Shown one piece after another: positions 16,398-25,192 of a stretch of DNA of 64,000 nucleotides; position 1 is the stretch's first letter, and each line of letters starts with the position of its first letter. A model generated the notes under the pieces. That model had not been told where the DNA came from. It was given only the letters and a program-made list of their open reading frames with translations, and made no database searches. A program made the translations under genes and the position numbers. Source of the DNA: Clostridia bacterium (lineage in GTDB: Bacteria; Bacillota; Clostridia; Christensenellales; SZUA-584); assembly GCA_018648645.1 (NCBI GenBank), contig JABGQS010000001.1:1-64000 (forward strand). The letters run 5' to 3'.

Positions 16398-17438
16398 ATG
16401 ATAGATCCAATTAGATATGAAGATAACAAAATCATGATGCTTGACCAGACGCAGCTGCCCGGAAAAAGCGTTTATGAGCACATCAAAACTGTAGAGCAGA
16501 TGTTTGACGCGATAAGAACGATGAAGGTGAGGGGTGCTCCGGCAATCGGTATCGCGGCGGCGTATGGCATGGTGATTGCTGCAAAAGCTGCGCCGACATG
16601 CAGCTATGGAGCTTTTATGGCTGTGCTGAGACAGCACGGCGAGTATTTGAGCACATCGCGACCCACAGCGGTTAATTTGTCTTGGGCGATAGTACGGATG
16701 GTGGACAAGGCAGAAGGTATGCAAGGCAGCGGAGTTGGAGAGATTGTTGCAGCATTGGAGAGCGAAGCGCAGGTGATTCATGCGGAGGACGAGCAGATTA
16801 ACCGCGCGATCGGCGAGAACCTTTTGAGTCTGCTGAAAGACGGTGACACCGTTTTGACGCATTGCAATGCAGGGATACTTGCGACGTCTAAGTACGGCAC
16901 TGCGACTGCGCCGTTTTATCTGGCGCAAGAGAGAGGCATGAACATTAAGGTGTATGCGGACGAGACGCGTCCGCGATTGCAGGGCGCAAGGTTGACGGCG
17001 TATGAATTGTTCGAAAGTGGAATTGACGTTACGTTGATTTGTGACAACATGGCGGCTGTTTTGATGGACGGCGGTAAGATAGATGCGGTTATCGTTGGGT
17101 GCGACAGAGTAGCGGCAAACGGCGACACAGCCAACAAGATTGGCACGTATAATGTAGCGATACTCGCGAAACATTTTGGGATTCCGATGTATATCGCGGC
17201 ACCGACGCCGACGATTGATATGGCTTGTGCGACGGGCGACAAGATACCGATTGAGCAGCGCGACCGGCAGGAGGTTATTTGCATCAACGGCAAGTACAAT
17301 GCACCTAAGGACGTGAAAGTGTTTAACCCTGCGTTCGATGTAACGCCAAATGAGCTGATAACTGCGATTGTTACTGAAAAGGAGATTGTGCGCGCGCCGT
17401 TTGGGGAGAATCTGAAAAAGTTGTTTGCGATGGACTAG
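16398..17438 (+). CDS. mtnA: S-methyl-5-thioribose-1-phosphate isomerase
   Basis: 346 residues, normal length for the family. Converts methylthioribose-1-phosphate to methylthioribulose-1-phosphate in methionine salvage. Signature motifs: [14 protein letters not shown] near the start, [15 protein letters not shown] with the catalytic cysteine (about residue 158), CDNMAAVLM and [10 protein letters not shown] with the catalytic aspartate. The ATG at 16398 has AAGGA seven bases before; a TTG 45 bases upstream is less likely. Other salvage genes (mtnK, mtnB, etc.) are not nearby. In Clostridia this enzyme sometimes works outside methionine salvage, so the pathway role stays open. Confidence 0.93.
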   Translation: MIDPIRYEDNKIMMLDQTQLPGKSVYEHIKTVEQMFDAIRTMKVRGAPAIGIAAAYGMVIAAKAAPTCSYGAFMAVLRQHGEYLSTSRPTAVNLSWAIVRMVDKAEGMQGSGVGEIVAALESEAQVIHAEDEQINRAIGENLLSLLKDGDTVLTHCNAGILATSKYGTATAPFYLAQERGMNIKVYADETRPRLQGARLTAYELFESGIDVTLICDNMAAVLMDGGKIDAVIVGCDRVAANGDTANKIGTYNVAILAKHFGIPMYIAAPTPTIDMACATGDKIPIEQRDRQEVICINGKYNAPKDVKVFNPAFDVTPNELITAIVTEKEIVRAPFGENLKKLFAMD

Positions 17439-17462
17439 TAGAGACGAAAATGTGTGAAAAAG

Positions 17463-17506
17463 AAAAAGTCTGAAATGTGCGGAGATTGACATGTTTCAGA
17501 CTTTTT
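17463..17506. terminator. Bidirectional terminator hairpin
   Basis: AAAAAGTCTGAAA/TTTCAGACTTTTT stem around an 18-base apical region, serving mtnA and the convergent dehydrogenase. Confidence 0.85.
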
Positions 17507-17528
17507 ATATACGTTTAGTTAGTTTTGA

Positions 17529-18323
17529 TTACCAAGCTGTCCAACCGCCGTCTACAACCACGTTTGAGCCTGTCATGTAGCTGGATGCGCCAGAGCACAG
17601 AAGCAGGAGTGGTCCTGCGAGCTCGTCCGCTTTGCCTTCGCGTTTCAGCATCGTCTTGGCTTTGAGCTTCTCGTAGAAATCCTTGTCTGTCGCTTCGGAA
17701 ATCAGCGGGAACGGACCGGGGGTTAGGCTGTTGACGCGGATGCCGCGCTCGGATAGATTTGCCGCGCAATATTTTGTTAGCTGGATAACGCCTGCTTTGC
17801 CCGTGCCGTACATGACCGGGCTGTTGTTGCCTGTGTCGCCGTATATCGAAGGGTCGGGTGCGACTGTGCCGTACATTGACGCGATGTTGACGATGTTGCC
17901 GCCGCCCTGCTTGTCGAAGAATGGCAGAACCTCGCGAATACAGCGGAACGTGACGCCGACAGTGCCATCGATACCGACCGTCCACATTTCGTCATCAACG
18001 TTGTCGATAAACGGCGAGCTTTTTGAGCCGCCTGCGCCGCCGCCGTATGCAGCGTTGTTGATGAGAACGTCGATGCTGCCGCCGATTTGTTCTACTGTGC
18101 CGTACATTTGGCGAATGGACGCGGTGGACGACAAGTCGCATTTGATGTAGTGCAGGCTGCCGCTTTTTTGATAAGCACTTAGCGAGTCAATTGGTGTGTC
18201 TACGATGTCGGCGATGAAAAGCGTAGCGTCATATTCGAGCAGCCACTTTGCCATCACTTTTCCGAGATTGCCGTTACCACCTGTGAGTATTACGTTTTTG
18301 CCCTTCAATGAAAATAGATTCAT
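17529..18323 (-). CDS. Short-chain dehydrogenase/reductase (SDR)
   Basis: 264 residues with classical SDR marks: TGGNGNLG (about 15-22), NNAAYGG (about 88), and an active site of S...YGTGK where Tyr and Lys sit near 172-176. The end GSNVVVDGGWTAW matches the usual VDGG close. It lies 18 bases after the aminotransferase gene and is the third gene of the galE cassette. It probably reduces a keto-sugar nucleotide or related substrate, but the substrate is inferred from the neighbours only. Confidence 0.9.
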   Translation of the reverse strand: MNLFSLKGKNVILTGGNGNLGKVMAKWLLEYDATLFIADIVDTPIDSLSAYQKSGSLHYIKCDLSSTASIRQMYGTVEQIGGSIDVLINNAAYGGGAGGSKSSPFIDNVDDEMWTVGIDGTVGVTFRCIREVLPFFDKQGGGNIVNIASMYGTVAPDPSIYGDTGNNSPVMYGTGKAGVIQLTKYCAANLSERGIRVNSLTPGPFPLISEATDKDFYEKLKAKTMLKREGKADELAGPLLLLCSGASSYMTGSNVVVDGGWTAW

Positions 18324-18341
18324 ATAATTCTCCTATAATAA

Positions 18342-19532
18342 TTATTGGTTGAACCAATTAATTGTTTTCTTTAGGATGTCAGCTTGACTCTGCGCATCGT
18401 CGGTGTCCCAGTAGTTCGTTTTGAACTGGAGCAGGTTTGGTTGGAGCTGCTCGGCAACGGGGCAAAGACCTTGCTCGTAACGATAGTCGCCAGACATTTG
18501 AAGTATCTTTTCTCTGCCGAGGAAGTTTTGACCAAGAAACATCGGCTCGAGATATGACAGCTGCCACGCGCCGTAGATACCGTCGCCGCCGAATTCGGCG
18601 AACTTTTTGCGGAAGGTGTGCCACGAGACCTTGGCGCTGTCGATTTTGGCGGTGAAAGCCCAGTAGGCGTGCTCGCACTCGCTTGGTGTGTGTTGCGGCG
18701 TAAGCCAATCGCAGTCGTTAAGCGCGTCTAAAAACAGCGCTCCTGCATGTTTCCGAGCACCCACAAGCTCATCCAGACGTTCTAGCTGCCCAAGCGCTAC
18801 GCCGCCGATAACGTCGGACATGCGGTAATTCCAGCCGAGCACCATGTGCCGCTCGTAGCTTGGGTCTTGTATATCATCTTTGGTGATTCTGCCTTTGTTT
18901 AGCCCGATAGCGCCGTAGCCTAGCCCCGAATAGCGGCGGACTTTAAGCGCTAAATCCTCGTCGTTGGTGGTGACCATGCCGCCTTCGCCGCACGTCATGT
19001 GCTTGCTGGATTGGAACGAGAAGCTGGATATATCGCCGATGCCACCGGCAAGGGTGCCTTTGTATTTGCCGAGGAAGCATTGCGCGTCGTCCTCGATAAC
19101 TGCGATGTTGTGCTTTTTGGCGAGAGCCATGATGCTGTCCATGTCCGGCATCAGCCCGTACAGAGAAACCACGATGACGGCTTTTGTACGTTGCGTGATT
19201 TGTTTTTCAATCTCGCTTGCTGTGATTAAGAAAGTGCGCTCGTCCACGTCCGCAAAGACGGGGATTGCGTTTGCATGCAATACCGCGATTGCGGGGGACG
19301 ACATAGTTAGCGGCGGCACTATTACCTCGTCGCCAAAGGACACGCCCGCGGCCTCTAGCGCGATGTGCAGCGTTGCTGTACCGTTGACGAACGCGATTGC
19401 GTATTTAGTGTTCATTTTTTGAGCAAATGCGGTTTCGAGTCTGCCGACTAGTTTATAGCTGCTTGCGCTCTTGAATTGACCGTCAAGCGCCTTGCTTGCA
19501 TAGGAACGCTCGAGCTCTGATATTCGCTGCAT
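18342..19532 (-). CDS. DegT/DnrJ/EryC1/StrS-type sugar aminotransferase
   Basis: 396 residues, PLP-dependent. The family transfers an amino group to a keto-sugar nucleotide. Visible: GTATLHIALEAAGVSFGDEVIVP, the EDDAQCFLGKYKG segment (Asp that binds the pyridine) and SSKHMTCGEGGM, whose Lys should bind PLP. Typical GWNYRMSDV follows. An AAGGAG site lies upstream. It is the middle gene of the galE-aminotransferase-SDR cassette, suggesting synthesis of an amino sugar for a surface polysaccharide or glycan. Confidence 0.9.
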   Translation of the reverse strand: MQRISELERSYASKALDGQFKSASSYKLVGRLETAFAQKMNTKYAIAFVNGTATLHIALEAAGVSFGDEVIVPPLTMSSPAIAVLHANAIPVFADVDERTFLITASEIEKQITQRTKAVIVVSLYGLMPDMDSIMALAKKHNIAVIEDDAQCFLGKYKGTLAGGIGDISSFSFQSSKHMTCGEGGMVTTNDEDLALKVRRYSGLGYGAIGLNKGRITKDDIQDPSYERHMVLGWNYRMSDVIGGVALGQLERLDELVGARKHAGALFLDALNDCDWLTPQHTPSECEHAYWAFTAKIDSAKVSWHTFRKKFAEFGGDGIYGAWQLSYLEPMFLGQNFLGREKILQMSGDYRYEQGLCPVAEQLQPNLLQFKTNYWDTDDAQSQADILKKTINWFNQ

Positions 19533-19575
19533 AGTAATGGTTGCTCCTTATTTTTGTTTGGGAGGTGTAGATGCG

Positions 19576-20568
19576 CTAGCTTTGTGATTCAAACCGCCAA
19601 GCGTCCTCGCACATTTGGTTAATGTCGAGCTGTGTCTGCCAATTAAGCAGCTGTTTCGCCTTACTTGTGTCGGCAAAGCACACAGCGATGTCACCGGGGC
19701 GGCGTGGGTCGATAACGTAGGGAATCGTAATACCCGTTGCCTGCTCGAACGCGTGGATGATTTGCAGCACGCTGCAGCCTGTGCCCGAACCTAGGTTGAT
19801 GGATTGTGCACCGCGGCTTTCCTGCGCATATTCGAGCGCGCGTACATGCCCCTGCGCCAAATCGACAACGTGGATATAGTCGCGCACGCCTGTGCCGTCG
19901 GCGGTGGGATAATCGTTGCCGAAAACGTGCAGCTTGTCCCGCACGCCCGCAGCGACCTGTGTTATGTATGGCATAAGGTTGTTCGGGATGCCGGATGGTC
20001 TCTCGCCGATTTTGCCGCTTTCGTGTGCGCCGATTGGGTTGAAATAGCGCAGCGACACGATTGACCAACTCTCGTTGGCGGTTGCCAAGTCTCGCAGAAT
20101 CTGCTCGTTCATCAACTTTGTCCAGCCGTATGGGTTGGTGCACCCTAGCGTCGCGCTTTCAACCAGCGGCATATCGTTACTTGGGTCGTAAACGGTGGCG
20201 GACGAGCTGAAAATAAGCGTTCGCACACCCTGCATGTCCATAACTTCGCACAGAGTAAGCGTGCTGTCAAGGTTGTTTTGGTAATAGGAAAGCGGCTTGC
20301 TGACAGATTCACCGACCGCTTTGTGCCCGGCAAAATGTACGACCGCGCTGATATCGTAGTCTTTGAAAACTGACAAAAGCTTGTCCTTGTCGCGAACGTC
20401 GGCATCGACGCAAACCACATCTTTGCCGGTGATGTCTCTTATCGATTCAACTACGCTTGGGTCGCTGTTGCAAAAGTTGTCTACGATAACGACTTTGTGC
20501 CCGGCATTGATAAGTTCTACGCAGGTGTGGCTTCCGATATAGCCCGCACCGCCTGTGACTAGAATCAT
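19576..20568 (-). CDS. galE: UDP-glucose 4-epimerase
   Basis: 330 residues, as usual for GalE. Interconverts UDP-glucose and UDP-galactose. The start MILVTGGAGYIGSHTCVEL has the GxxGxxG NAD site. The SSSATVYDP strand and the later YGWTKLMNEQIL give the catalytic Ser/Thr, Tyr and Lys. It then has SLRYFNPIGAH and IGERPSGIPNNLMPY, which are strong GalE signatures. The start at 20568 has GGAGGGAAA; a 90-base upstream extension is not supported. First gene of the cassette; the promoter lies at 20630-20658. Confidence 0.95.
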   Translation of the reverse strand: MILVTGGAGYIGSHTCVELINAGHKVVIVDNFCNSDPSVVESIRDITGKDVVCVDADVRDKDKLLSVFKDYDISAVVHFAGHKAVGESVSKPLSYYQNNLDSTLTLCEVMDMQGVRTLIFSSSATVYDPSNDMPLVESATLGCTNPYGWTKLMNEQILRDLATANESWSIVSLRYFNPIGAHESGKIGERPSGIPNNLMPYITQVAAGVRDKLHVFGNDYPTADGTGVRDYIHVVDLAQGHVRALEYAQESRGAQSINLGSGTGCSVLQIIHAFEQATGITIPYVIDPRRPGDIAVCFADTSKAKQLLNWQTQLDINQMCEDAWRFESQS

Positions 20569-20629
20569 AGTGTTTCCCTCCGCGACTGCATAGTTTGTGC
20601 CATAGCACAATTGGTAGTATAGCAGAATA

Positions 20630-20658
20630 ATTATACAATGTTTAATATTGGAGTGCAA
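20630..20658 (-). promoter_or_regulatory. Promoter of the galE cassette
   Basis: On the minus strand TTGCAC, a 17-base spacer and TATAAT; about 60 bases upstream of the galE start. Confidence 0.65.
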
Positions 20659-20790
20659 GAGGCATCATTACGACGAGTATGCAATAAAGTGTCGTGAGTA
20701 TAGAGGACTTGATTTGTTGCTTGTCGAAAGTATGAGTGTAACAGTGCTAATGAAGGATTGTATGATTTGGCGCTGCGAAAGGAGAGGCAG

Positions 20791-22038
20791 ATGGCTGATA
20801 AGCAGGCAGTATATGACGCCTTGAATCATAAGCAGGGCAAGGTTGCCGTGGATCTTGGGGCAACGCCGACGTCCGGCATCCATATCAGCACGATGCAAAA
20901 GCTGCGCGAGCGCTATGGGCTTGAGAAGCGCATTCCAAAAGTCATCGAACCGTTTCAAATGCTTGGAATGGTAGAGGACGATTTGAGAGAAGCGGTGGGG
21001 TGCGATACAGCGCCGTTTTGGGCACGCGAAACTATGCTTGGGTTCGAGAACAAAGGCTGGAAACAGTGGACTGCGCCTTGGGGACAGACGGTGCTTGTGC
21101 CGGCAGGGTTTGTAACGAAAAGAGTTGGCGACAGAACGGTATTTTACGCGAAGGGCAACACCGACTATCCGCCGTCGATGGCGATGCCGGATGCCAGTTT
21201 CTTCTTTGATTCGATTCCGCGGGACAGCGGGTTTGACGAGAACAACCTTGACCCGCGCGACAACCTAGAGGAATTTGGCGAGATATCGCAGCAGGATTTG
21301 GATTTCTACCGCGACCAAAGGGACGAGTATAGCGGCAGCCCTTATGCGCTGTGCGGCAGCTTTGGAGGAACGGGGCTTGGCGATATTGCGCTGATACCGG
21401 GACCGGGGATGGAGAACCCGAAAGGCATACGCAGCGTGGAGGAGTGGTACGTATCGACCGCGATTCGCCGTGACCATTTGCACGCGATATTCGAGCGGCA
21501 AATGGATATCGCGATCCGCAACTTGGAAAAGATATATGACGTTGTCGGTGATGCGGTGTGCGTATCGTTTGGGTGCGGTACGGATTTTGGTGCACAGCTT
21601 GCGCCGATGTGCAGCGCGGATACTTTCAGGAAGTTGTATAGGCCGTATTACAGGCAGGTGAACGATTGGGTTCACGCCCACACAAAATGGAAGACACTCA
21701 AGCACAGCTGCGGCGCGATTGAGCCGTTGATGGGCGAGATTATCGACGCCGGGTTTGACGCTATAAACCCTGTGCAATGGACAGCAAGCGGCATGGATGC
21801 CAAGAAGCTGAAAGTGAATTACGGCAAGGATGTCGTGTTTTGGGGCGGGGGAATCGACACGCAGAAGACGTTGCCGTACGGTACGCCGAGCGAGGTGGCG
21901 GACGAAACGAAAAGGGTGTGCGAGATCTTCGCTAAAGACGGCGGGTTTGTGTTTAACGCGATACACAACATACAAGCGTTGACGCCGCCGGAGAACGTGG
22001 TGGCGATGTTTGAAGCGGTAAAGGAGTTTAACGCATAG
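20791..22038 (+). CDS. Uroporphyrinogen-decarboxylase-family (corrinoid methyltransferase-like) protein
   Basis: 415 residues from ATG 20791 (AGGAGAGG site). The URO-D fold is seen in the C-terminal half, with MFAPMCSADTFRKLYRPYYRQ-type region, the HSCGAIEPLMGEIIDAGFDAINPVQ segment and FWGGGIDTQKTLP, close to methylcobamide methyltransferases and their relatives. HSCG carries the histidine-cysteine pair that binds zinc in the methyltransferases, so this is more likely a methyl-group enzyme than heme synthesis. No corrinoid protein gene or other partner is near, so the methyl donor is unknown. Confidence 0.75.
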   Translation: MADKQAVYDALNHKQGKVAVDLGATPTSGIHISTMQKLRERYGLEKRIPKVIEPFQMLGMVEDDLREAVGCDTAPFWARETMLGFENKGWKQWTAPWGQTVLVPAGFVTKRVGDRTVFYAKGNTDYPPSMAMPDASFFFDSIPRDSGFDENNLDPRDNLEEFGEISQQDLDFYRDQRDEYSGSPYALCGSFGGTGLGDIALIPGPGMENPKGIRSVEEWYVSTAIRRDHLHAIFERQMDIAIRNLEKIYDVVGDAVCVSFGCGTDFGAQLAPMCSADTFRKLYRPYYRQVNDWVHAHTKWKTLKHSCGAIEPLMGEIIDAGFDAINPVQWTASGMDAKKLKVNYGKDVVFWGGGIDTQKTLPYGTPSEVADETKRVCEIFAKDGGFVFNAIHNIQALTPPENVVAMFEAVKEFNA

Positions 22039-22060
22039 ATTGTATTGGCGCAGATTTGTG

Positions 22061-22089
22061 TTGGTATAAATGTGTGGCGATGATATAAT
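22061..22089 (+). promoter_or_regulatory. Promoter of the VOC gene
   Basis: TTGGTA (22061-22066), 17-base spacer, TATAAT (22084-22089), 30 bases before the start codon. Confidence 0.6.
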
Positions 22090-22119
22090 GGAAAGCAAAT
22101 AATGATGTGGAGGATGAAT

Positions 22120-22548
22120 ATGGGTTGTGGTAAAGACGGATGCGGCTGCGAAGAGATTATGGGACTTGCGCACATTGGTGTGTTTGTGGATGACATCGAG
22201 GTATCAAAGGCGTTTTACATGGACGTTTTGTGTTTTGAGTGCTTTGATGAGTCGGCGATTGATGGAGAGAGCGGCACGGTAAAAATAGCGTTCATACGCA
22301 ACGGCTCGTGCGTGATAGAGCTGGTGGAGTTTCCTGAGAAGAAGAAGCGAGCTGTTGACAGCGTGATTGCACACATTGCGCTTAACGTGAAGGACATAGA
22401 AATCGTTCAGGTGTGCCTTGAAAAGAAGGGCGTTAAGTTTGAGACGGAGAAGCCGGTAGAGTTACCGATGGTGTTTGACAACGGCGTGAAGTATATTATG
22501 TTCAGCGGTCCCGACGGCGAAGTGCTTGAGCTTAATGAGACAATGTAG
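22120..22548 (+). CDS. VOC (glyoxalase/bleomycin-resistance) family protein
   Basis: 142 residues from ATG 22120, six bases after GGAGG. Two beta-alpha-beta-beta-beta units: HIGVFVDDIEVSKAFYMDVLCF and HIALNVKDIEIVQVCLEKKG, with FSGPDGEVLELNE at the end. The metal-site residues His (start of unit 1), Glu (VIELVE), His (unit 2) and Glu (VLELNE) are in place, so it is likely metal-dependent. Oddly, the extreme N-terminus reads MGCGKDGCGCEE, a short cysteine-rich lead that is not part of the fold. Substrate unknown. Confidence 0.85.
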   Translation: MGCGKDGCGCEEIMGLAHIGVFVDDIEVSKAFYMDVLCFECFDESAIDGESGTVKIAFIRNGSCVIELVEFPEKKKRAVDSVIAHIALNVKDIEIVQVCLEKKGVKFETEKPVELPMVFDNGVKYIMFSGPDGEVLELNETM

Positions 22549-22585
22549 TATGTAATAGGCGTTTAGAATTATAGATTTCGAAGCG

Positions 22586-22619
22586 AAAAAAAGAGCCGAC
22601 ATTTACCGGCTCTTTTTTT
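22586..22619. terminator. Bidirectional terminator hairpin
   Basis: AAAAAAAGAGCCG, an eight-base loop and CGGCTCTTTTTTT, between convergent genes. Confidence 0.85.
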
Positions 22620-22637
22620 ATGCGATTGTGGGTATGT

Positions 22638-24251
22638 TTAGCCTGCGACAAAGATGCCGTCAAAAATGTCCCAAGCATCGATGTACATGACGTCGTCGTA
22701 TCCGCTCATCTCAAAGCTGACAACCCTAATCCAGCCTTGATAACCGTCTGCTGTCTTTAGCTTGAACCAACGCTTGCCGTACACTTTGACGACTTCCAGC
22801 GTTTCGCCGTTTTGCGCGATGATTACAACATCGCCTGTGCCACCGGGGTCTATCGCTCTGCCCTCTGAATGAGGCCAGGATGCGTGATCCCACATGACGT
22901 TCATGCTGAATTCGAAATACGCAAGGTCGATGTTTTTCAGCAGTATACAAGGTTTCTTTAATGTTAAGTCCGGGATGGGATATAGCGGTACTGTCGCGTA
23001 GAGGTCTTCTTTCTTCTGTCTGTTTGCGCCGTTAAGCTCCCAATGCGCCATGTACCACATGTCCGTGAAGTTGGGCGAGCGGTCTAGCGACATAATCATA
23101 CCGTGACCGTCCATGTGCTCGGTGGCGTCAAAGCTTGCGCGTGCTGCTCCGTCCCAGCCCATGTCCCAGAAGCTTCCGCACTCTATGAAGGTGCTGCCGT
23201 CCCACCAGTAGTAGTATGTGTTTGGCAGGTCGAGGTCGTGCTCCGGCGCGTCATCGACATCGCAGAAAGCGATCTCTATCCAGCCATCGGAAATGTCGAC
23301 ATCGGTTATAGCAAACTTTTGCGCGAGGTCGTTTTCGTTGATGGTGTAAGCTACGCCGTTGACGGTTAGTGTCGAGCTACCGCCGCCGGCAACAAAGCTG
23401 ATAGTGTCGTCGCTGCCGTCGTTGTTTATGTCGGCAACCGCGTCTGTGTCGTAGATGTCGAACAGCACGTCACCGCTGCCTGCTGAATCTGCCGCGGGCA
23501 ATGCCGGTGTCGGTGATGCTGTGGGGCTAGGCACGGGCGTTGCAGTTGGCGGTGGAGGCTGTGGCTGCGTTGACGTTGATGGCTCTTGCGGGTCGGTTTG
23601 TGCCATCGGCTGCTCGTCCATAAACTTGATGAACGCGCTGCCTTCGTCCAGGCTGCCGGTTTTCGTTATAATGTCTGCTTCGAAACCGAGAACCTCATTG
23701 ATTTTACGCATGAGCGCTTGCATGTATTGATCTTTGTTGTCTTTGTTGCCGAATAGCGTTAACGTAATGGTGACGTCGCTCGGCGGGTCAAAATATCCTT
23801 CGCGCTTTGCGAGAGCCACAACGGTGCCTATGGCGTTGATGGAGTTGGTGCCTTTAAGGTCGACTCCTTCGAGGATAGCTGCCGCGTCTTCGCTGGCAAA
23901 CGCAACACTTTGCACGTTATCGTCGTTGTCTATCTCGAGCACAATGCTTGGGTTTATCTCGAGCGCGACATAGGCGGCTGTCCCGCCCGCCGGTGCAAAC
24001 ACGCCGGTGATGGCGAGCACGGCTATCACCACTGCTGCTGCCAGTGCCGCGGCAACACCGATAAGTGCTCCCTTATAGCTTCTCTGACGTTTTGGCTGTT
24101 TCTTTGGTGTGTCCATTTCGATATCCATAATAACCTCCTTATAACTGTTTAGAACTTTATCGTCCACAGGGCTGTCATTTTCGAAGATGTCGGTATTAAG
24201 GGCAAGTTTGCTTAGTGCGTCTTCAATTTTGTTCATTTTTATATTATACAT
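22638..24251 (-). CDS. RsgI-like anti-sigma factor with extracellular sensor domain
   Basis: 537 residues. About 1-55 is cytoplasmic, one transmembrane helix lies near 55-90, then an RsgI-type periplasmic domain (YVALEINPSIVLEIDNDDNV, followed by GVDLKGTNSINAIGTVVALA). A long Pro/Thr/Ser linker follows, then a Ca-binding-like segment (ADINNDGSDD) and a C-terminal SH3-like domain (GDVVIIAQNGETLEVV...). The usual role of such proteins is holding an alternative sigma factor until an extracellular signal, often a polysaccharide, is sensed. The start at 24251 overlaps the sigma stop by eight bases (translation coupling). The signal sensed here is unknown. Confidence 0.8.
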   Translation of the reverse strand: MYNIKMNKIEDALSKLALNTDIFENDSPVDDKVLNSYKEVIMDIEMDTPKKQPKRQRSYKGALIGVAAALAAAVVIAVLAITGVFAPAGGTAAYVALEINPSIVLEIDNDDNVQSVAFASEDAAAILEGVDLKGTNSINAIGTVVALAKREGYFDPPSDVTITLTLFGNKDNKDQYMQALMRKINEVLGFEADIITKTGSLDEGSAFIKFMDEQPMAQTDPQEPSTSTQPQPPPPTATPVPSPTASPTPALPAADSAGSGDVLFDIYDTDAVADINNDGSDDTISFVAGGGSSTLTVNGVAYTINENDLAQKFAITDVDISDGWIEIAFCDVDDAPEHDLDLPNTYYYWWDGSTFIECGSFWDMGWDGAARASFDATEHMDGHGMIMSLDRSPNFTDMWYMAHWELNGANRQKKEDLYATVPLYPIPDLTLKKPCILLKNIDLAYFEFSMNVMWDHASWPHSEGRAIDPGGTGDVVIIAQNGETLEVVKVYGKRWFKLKTADGYQGWIRVVSFEMSGYDDVMYIDAWDIFDGIFVAG

Positions 24252-24813
24252 ACCAGTCATCTCCTAACTCTTTTTTCATCAGGATGATTGCTTTGTTTAG
24301 CTTGTATTTGACGGTACTTTCGCTCATACTCAGCAGCGGCGAGATCTCGACAAACTTTTTGCTGTGGAAGAAACGCAGCACTACGATGTCTTTGAGTTTG
24401 TCCGGCAGAGAAAATACTGCGGTCAGCAGCTCTGCCCGCTGCTCTTTGTCGAGGGTTAATTGCTCTGTGGATTTTTGCTGTGCCAGCAGAGACTCGTAGT
24501 ACTCGATGTCAAGCTGCAGTTTTGTGGCGGAATCTGTTCCGCGCGTTCTTGCCCGTTGTCGCCGAAGCTCGTCATAAATGGTGTTTTGGCAAATCTTGAA
24601 TATCCAGCTTTTGAAGCTGCTGCCCAGTTTAAACGTGTGGATTTTTCTAAATGCTTTTTCCCACGTTATCTGATAGCAGTCCTGCGCGAGATCGGAATCG
24701 AGCAGGCGCGTTCTGCAAAAGCCCATCAGGTCTGCTTTGTGCTTTTTAATGAGTTTGTTGGCAGCATAAATATCGCCGTCTAGCATTTTGGCAATATACT
24801 TCTCGTCACACAA
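24244..24813 (-). CDS. ECF-type RNA polymerase sigma factor
   Basis: 189 residues with sigma region 2 (LIKKHKADLMGFCRTRL...DLAQDCYQITWEKAF, then SWIFKICQNTIYDELRR) and region 4 (LPDKLKDIVVLRFFHSK...SMSESTVKYKLNKAI). The stop overlaps the anti-sigma start, so the two are coupled and probably regulate each other. The promoter is not clear: an ATACGTAGTAT stretch near 24880 on the minus strand might be part of it. No target promoters can be assigned. Confidence 0.92.
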   Translation of the reverse strand: MCDEKYIAKMLDGDIYAANKLIKKHKADLMGFCRTRLLDSDLAQDCYQITWEKAFRKIHTFKLGSSFKSWIFKICQNTIYDELRRQRARTRGTDSATKLQLDIEYYESLLAQQKSTEQLTLDKEQRAELLTAVFSLPDKLKDIVVLRFFHSKKFVEISPLLSMSESTVKYKLNKAIILMKKELGDDWYV

Positions 24814-24965
24814 AGCTGTTCGCCTCCCCTCGTATCAGGGCGTCGCAATCACGATTGTTTAAGCGCCTTCACTATATACTACGTATGTTGTTTACAAAAA
24901 GTCGGATATTTTTAATTATAACTCTTTTTTTTGTATAATGATAGGTTTTATGGGGTTATTTTGTG
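24814..24965. other. Upstream region of the sigma gene
   Basis: No gene. AT-rich; the sigma promoter must lie here (minus strand). Confidence 0.35.
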
Positions 24966-25124
24966 TTGGAATGCCGGAAGAAACCTTTTTTCTTGAAAAA
25001 GGTTTCTATTCGGCGCTTTGCGCCGAATTCACTTCCAAAAAGCGCTTAAGGGTGGGGTTTCGCTGCTTGCCAGCAGCGATTTAGGGCGCAGCCCTAAAAA
25101 CCCGCAATTTTTTGGTAAAAAATT
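24966..25124. repeat. Branched palindromic element with two nested multi-hairpin units
   Basis: Five consecutive perfect or near-perfect hairpins. An outer stem TTGGAA (24967-24972) / TTCCAA (25033-25038) encloses GAAACCTTTTT/AAAAAGGTTTC (24980-25006) and ATTCGGCGC/GCGCCGAAT (25008-25028). A second stem GGGTTT (25055-25060) / AAACCC (25098-25103) encloses CGCTGC/GCAGCG (25061-25078) and TAGGGC/GCCCTA (25082-25096). AATTTTTT/AAAAAATT (25106-25124) follows. No coding frame. It could be a non-autonomous mobile repeat or a structured RNA. Confidence 0.7.
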
Positions 25125-25150
25125 GAGTAAAACTTTTTTATAGGGTATGA

Positions 25151-25182
25151 AAAAAAGAGCTATCAAACTGATAACTCTTTTA
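25151..25182 (-). terminator. Terminator of the aminopeptidase gene
   Basis: AAAGAGTTATCA/TGATAGCTCTTT (one G-U) followed on the minus strand by seven T. Confidence 0.8.
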
Positions 25183-25192
25183 GTTTTAGTTT

